From Actinomycetes bacterium (GTDB lineage Bacteria; Actinomycetota; Coriobacteriia; Coriobacteriales; Eggerthellaceae), in the NCBI GenBank assembly GCA_023460315.1, contig JAEWQO010000003.1, positions 62,001-126,000 on the forward strand: a stretch of 64,000 nucleotides of DNA, written 5' to 3'. A program made the translations under genes and the position numbers. Of the stretch, positions 60,530 to 64,000 are shown piece after piece. Position 1 is the stretch's first letter. The number at the start of each line of letters is the position of its first letter. Under the pieces are notes generated by a model. The model was not told where the DNA came from. It saw only the letters and a list, made by a program, of their open reading frames with translations, and did not search any database.

Positions 60530-62176
60530 CTATTGCTTCGATATCTCTTCAGCGGCAACATACCCCCACGTCATTGCTGACCCATGACTGTTGCCGTTGA
60601 TGATGAGGGGATAGTCGATCGCGTAGCGTCCTCCCGAACAGTTTCCTATGGCATAGAGGCCTGCAACGGGGCTGTTGTCCTCATCGAGCACCCGCAGCTT
60701 CGTGTCTATCTCGATGCCTCCTGGCATGCACAGCAGCGATGGACCAAACTTGAGCGCATAATAGGGAGGTTGCGAAATAGACGTCAGCAGCTCGCGCCGC
60801 TTATGGTAGCGGGTGTCCTCCCCGGCGGCGACCAGGTCGTTGTATTCTTTGACTTCGGCCAGAAACGTCTCCTGGTCGACATCCATGGCGTCGGCAAGCT
60901 CTTCAAGCGTGTCGCAGATGAATCCCATGTTGTTTTTCACCGCATCGTCGATGATGCCTTGCGCAGTTTGCTGGTTCCACTCGCTTCCGGGGTTGCGCCG
61001 CATGTTGTCCCAGAATTGGCCGCCGCCGTACTTCAGGCTGGCGGGAACTTCCGTTGGCCATTTTGAGTCGAACACGCTCCAGGCGTAGTCCCCTCCGGGC
61101 TGTTCGAGGATGTTGAGAGATTTTGCCTGGATGTAGGTGTCCTCGTTCATGAAACGCTTGCCATCGGCGTTGACATACAGATAGAAATAGCACTGCTTCG
61201 TGTAGTGATTGGGGTGCATCATGGTGCAGATGGGAGTCGGCTCCATATGCCCGCCTGCCCACATGGCCATTTTGTGGCCATCTCCGGTGTTTGCTCCGGC
61301 AGGGGTGTAGAGGTTGACGGGTGCCTTTTTGGCCAGGGGGTCTCCGTATGCCTCCACCATCTCGGGATCACCCGAGATGTCTCCCGTCGCGAGGACGATC
61401 CCCTTCGTTCCGACAAAGCGCCGGTAGCCGTCGGGAGTGTCGGCCACGGCTGCCACGACACGATCGGAGTCGTCTTTTTCAAGCTGGACGGCAGGGCTGT
61501 CGAAATAATAGGAGACGCCCAGTTCCTCCGACTTCTTCCACAGGTAAAACACGATGTTTGTCATGTCTTCGGGCTTGTCAGCGAACTCTTCTGTGGCAAG
61601 GCACAGGTTCCAGCCCTGCTCTTCTTTGTAGAGCTCTCCCCGATAGGCGGTCAGCATGGGCGTGAAGGTGAGCTTTCCGGCCGCCATGTCTGCAGCCCAG
61701 TCGATCACCTCTCCCGAACGGTCGAGATACAGCATGATGAGCTCGGGCTTGACCCGGTTTCCGCATATGCGAATCCAGCGTTCCAGGATGTCCGTCTTCG
61801 AGGCATTCATGATGCCCGCTTCCGTCATCCCTTTCGTTTGGTATCCGGCATATCCGCCTCCTCTGCCGCTCGGCTGCGACATCTTTTCGACAACGACCGC
61901 TTTCAGGCCCAGTTCCGCCGCTCGCAGCGCGCACGTCACGCCAGCGATGCCGCCGCCCACGATGACGATGTCGGCATCGACGGTCTCGGTGATATCGCTT
62001 TCGGGAATTGGATCGGGCGCGACGCTCCACGAGTGGCCTTCGGTGCTCTTTTCGGAAGCCTTGCCTTCAGCGTCCGTCGTTGCCTGCGGTGCGCATCCCT
62101 GCATGCTGATGGCGGCTCCTCCGCCAAGCACGGCGGCTCCGAGCAGAAAGCTTCTCCTTGACAGTCCCTCACCCAT
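60530..62176 (-). CDS. Tat-exported FAD-binding reductase (fumarate-reductase-like)
   Basis: The 548-residue protein begins with a twin-arginine signal, GLSRRSFLLGAAVLGGGAAI, followed by a Cys in MQGCAP that could be a lipobox. The FAD motif is DIVIVGGGIAGVTCALRAAE, then SQPSGRGGGYAGY, and the C-terminal FAD part has GLYAIGNCSGGRYAI. It belongs to the FAD-binding domain 2 family of fumarate reductase, urocanate reductase and similar enzymes. The usual C-terminal arginine region (NRLGGN) is replaced by DYPLIINGNSHG, so the substrate is probably not fumarate. No heme or FMN domain is present, so its electron donor must be separate. ATG 62176 follows AAAGGAGGA. It is divergent from a LuxR regulator. 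Confidence 0.85.
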   Translation of the reverse strand: MGEGLSRRSFLLGAAVLGGGAAISMQGCAPQATTDAEGKASEKSTEGHSWSVAPDPIPESDITETVDADIVIVGGGIAGVTCALRAAELGLKAVVVEKMSQPSGRGGGYAGYQTKGMTEAGIMNASKTDILERWIRICGNRVKPELIMLYLDRSGEVIDWAADMAAGKLTFTPMLTAYRGELYKEEQGWNLCLATEEFADKPEDMTNIVFYLWKKSEELGVSYYFDSPAVQLEKDDSDRVVAAVADTPDGYRRFVGTKGIVLATGDISGDPEMVEAYGDPLAKKAPVNLYTPAGANTGDGHKMAMWAGGHMEPTPICTMMHPNHYTKQCYFYLYVNADGKRFMNEDTYIQAKSLNILEQPGGDYAWSVFDSKWPTEVPASLKYGGGQFWDNMRRNPGSEWNQQTAQGIIDDAVKNNMGFICDTLEELADAMDVDQETFLAEVKEYNDLVAAGEDTRYHKRRELLTSISQPPYYALKFGPSLLCMPGGIEIDTKLRVLDEDNSPVAGLYAIGNCSGGRYAIDYPLIINGNSHGSAMTWGYVAAEEISKQ

Positions 62177-62508
62177 AGTTCCTCCTTTGTTGGTCTCTCT
62201 GATAGCGAAGCGTGAAACGCCTGGCACAGAATCGCTTCGCGTACGGAATTTTTCCCCTTTGCGGCATGAAAGATAAGGAGGGTTTTGCACTAAAAGCAAA
62301 GATGGTATAAAACCTACTAGGCGAAAATCAGGGGCGTGACGTATAAAGATACCGGTCTGGTGCCGCTGCAGGTTGCGAGCGGACACGGCGGGACATCTGC
62401 CCTGGGAGCCGAGTCCTGCTTAGGGAGCATGCGGGTTTTGCGGGGAGACGGTTTTGGCCGGTTGGGGCAAAGAGCGGCTGTTGATCAGGGTGGTGAGGAA
62501 GGGGATAT
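62177..62508. other. Divergent regulatory region of the flavoprotein and LuxR genes
   Basis: No gene is present. TATAAA-like boxes lie at 62306 and 62342 facing the regulator. An inverted repeat TTTGC-N7-GCAAA (62284-62300) and a CCTA-C-TAGG core (near 62313) are possible operator sites. None is strong enough alone. Confidence 0.35.
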
Positions 62509-63930
62509 ATGATCAGATCCGCAGGGATCAAGGGATTTTCCTATAAGCTCTTGGGTTTGGGCTTCTGGCAGGCCTGGTGGATGTTGACATTCAGAACGAA
62601 TCACGTGATACCGGAATCCTTGGGGACGACGGCTTTGGCGGGAGGGACGTGGCTCACTCCCGGCTTGCTTTTGACGATGGCCACGACGGCGGGCTATTTC
62701 GTGGTCGCGTTCTGCTCCTATCGTGCCAAGAGAAATTTCAGCGAGAACGTCCTCTGGTTTTATACGGCGGCGGCTTCTGCCGCGCTGGGCACCTTGCTTC
62801 TGTCTGCCTTGGGGAGCATGGAGTGGCTTTTGGGCCTCGCCGTCCTTTCCTGGGCTGCTTTTGTCCTGATTTCTTTGGGAAATGCTCTCATACTGTGCAT
62901 GTGGGGAGAGCTGTGGTCTTCTTTGGAGACGGCGCATGTGGGAAGAATCCTCTTCGCCTCCTATCTGTTTGCCTTTCTCCTGTTTTTCTCCGTGTCCCTG
63001 CTTCCTGGACCCGTCGTATCGTTGATGACATGCAGTTTTCCTCTGGCCTCCATGGCGGTGCTCTACCTTTCGCGCGACGAGCCGCGCCGCGCAGGGGTCC
63101 TGGTCAAATACGGCAGGAAAAAATCTGATGTGGTCAAAGTCGCCGTGTTCTTGCTGGTGCTGGGTGCCGCGCACGGCTTTACTCAGCGCGCTTTTTCCTT
63201 GGTGACTTCCGGCACGGGGGATATCCAGGCCTCTTTGGCGATCGATGCGGTTCTCCTCGCGGCTTTGGCGGTGGCCATCATCGTGGCGCAGCCGGAATAC
63301 GAAGCGCGTTTTCTTTTCAGGCTCATCGTCCCGGCGGTCACCGCCGGCATGGTTCTGATGGTTGCCCTGCCGCAAGACCGTGCCTTTTTGGGCAACGGCG
63401 TGTTTCTCTTCGGCATACACGGTCTCGACATGTTGGTGATGTTGGTGGCATCGGACGTGGCCTTCCGATCGAAGATGCCCATAGCGACTTGCTTTTGCGC
63501 AAGCCTTTTCGTCGAACGGATGGGAACGACCATGAGTCAAGGGGCGTTTTATCTGGCTGTCGGCACCGGGCAGCTGACCCTTCCCGCCATCGATCTTGTC
63601 TTTGCCGGGTTCGTCATCGCCGTCGTCATAGGCGGGTCGGTTTTGTTCACCGAATATGATTTCATGCGCTTGTTCCAAGCAGAGCAGTCTTCTTGGAAAC
63701 ATGCTGGAGTTCTTGAAGAAAACTGCAAGGAGATAACGAGCCTCTATGGGTTGACGCCGAGGGAGGACGAAGTCCTTCTGCTGCTGGCCATGGGCCGCAG
63801 CGGCCCGCGCATTGCCAAGGAGCTCGTCATTTCCGAAAACACGGTGCGCAATCATGTGAGCAGCATATATCGGAAAATAGGAGTATACGACCGGCAAAGC
63901 CTTCTGGACGTCGCCAACGGGCTTGGGTAA
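62509..63930 (+). CDS. LuxR-family regulator with membrane N-terminus
   Basis: The 473-residue protein has about twelve hydrophobic segments (to about residue 390) and a C-terminal LuxR helix-turn-helix from residue about 408: LTPREDEVLLLLAMGRSGPR, then ELVISENTVRNHVSSIYRKI and YDRQSLLDVAN. There is no receiver or autoinducer domain. Such proteins are a lineage expansion in Eggerthellaceae and are commonly encoded next to Tat-secreted reductases, as here, where the reductase is divergent. They probably sense the reductase's substrate or state. ATG 62509 follows AAGGGG at moderate spacing. It is complete, unlike the partial paralogue at the left end. Confidence 0.88.
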   Translation: MIRSAGIKGFSYKLLGLGFWQAWWMLTFRTNHVIPESLGTTALAGGTWLTPGLLLTMATTAGYFVVAFCSYRAKRNFSENVLWFYTAAASAALGTLLLSALGSMEWLLGLAVLSWAAFVLISLGNALILCMWGELWSSLETAHVGRILFASYLFAFLLFFSVSLLPGPVVSLMTCSFPLASMAVLYLSRDEPRRAGVLVKYGRKKSDVVKVAVFLLVLGAAHGFTQRAFSLVTSGTGDIQASLAIDAVLLAALAVAIIVAQPEYEARFLFRLIVPAVTAGMVLMVALPQDRAFLGNGVFLFGIHGLDMLVMLVASDVAFRSKMPIATCFCASLFVERMGTTMSQGAFYLAVGTGQLTLPAIDLVFAGFVIAVVIGGSVLFTEYDFMRLFQAEQSSWKHAGVLEENCKEITSLYGLTPREDEVLLLLAMGRSGPRIAKELVISENTVRNHVSSIYRKIGVYDRQSLLDVANGLG

Positions 63931-64000
63931 ACCCGCTCCTTTGCAGGTTTTGGCAGAAGCCAGGGCAAGGCTGTGCTAGCATGAGACATCTGAAATCGTC

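Overview
The window looks like chromosomal DNA from a host-associated, GC-rich anaerobic actinobacterium of the class Coriobacteriia, most likely an Eggerthellaceae relative. This is inferred from gene content, not from a database search. The clues are two LuxR-type regulators with polytopic membrane N-termini (one at each end), a Tat-exported fumarate-reductase-like flavoprotein divergent from one of them, an OFA-type MFS carrier beside a PucR-type regulator, small FMN-binding split-barrel proteins, a SecD-SecF fusion, and several dedicated ECF transporters. I found no rRNA, tRNA, CRISPR array, prophage or intact insertion sequence.

Layout. 1-4.8 kb: end of a LuxR regulator, the ruvCAB recombination operon, a DUF6483-like gene and a cold-shock gene. 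4.8-5.9 kb: over 1 kb with no convincing gene, ending in a dense array of degenerate 13-bp units that runs into the queA stop codon. 5.9-10.7 kb: queuosine genes queA, queH and tgt around a HAD phosphatase, with a 218-bp element bounded by 27-bp inverted repeats between queA and queH. 10.9-13.6 kb: fused secDF. 13.9-15.2 kb: small DUF1292, hypothetical and flavin-binding proteins. 15.3-18.9 kb: FMN riboswitch, ribU, two ECF ATPases and EcfT. 19.5-24.8 kb: an AGCS amino-acid symporter, sufS/sufE and a fucose-isomerase-like gene. 24.9-31.8 kb: PucR-type regulator, MFS carrier, two overlapping FAD enzymes and a NimA-like protein. 31.9-34.7 kb: kup and an MGMT-type protein. 34.9-46.8 kb: a vitamin B12 locus. 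47-53.5 kb: a second import cassette, probably for iron or heme. 53.8-54.5 kb: two small membrane proteins. 54.8-60.4 kb: tsaC, a lipase overlapping glpK, and rpiB-glyA-upp. 60.5-63.9 kb: Tat flavoprotein and a divergent LuxR regulator.

The most notable system is the B12 locus. A PduO-type cobalamin adenosyltransferase is followed by a cobalamin riboswitch. Directly behind the riboswitch lies a 2345-residue secreted, membrane-anchored protein with tandem Ig-like modules, two DUF4430 (transcobalamin-like) domains and a predicted beta-propeller. Next come a second, membrane-tethered DUF4430 protein and an EcfT, fused EcfAA and S-component set. The genes overlap or nearly touch, so they probably form one transcript. 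I read this as a Gram-positive B12 capture and import machine: surface proteins resembling the B12-binding domain of animal intrinsic factor pass the vitamin to an ECF importer.

The next cassette consists of two half-size ABC permease-ATPases and an ECF S, T and fused AA set. It is preceded by a TTAGC-N4-GCTAA palindrome that resembles a DtxR/IdeR operator, which suggests iron-repressed uptake of a siderophore or heme. The FMN-riboswitch operon makes three self-contained ECF transporters within about 38 kb. A further regulatory signal is a TGTGC-N5-GCACA palindrome found both upstream of the MFS gene and upstream of the isomerase gene, on either side of the PucR-type regulator gene. This makes those three genes a likely regulon.
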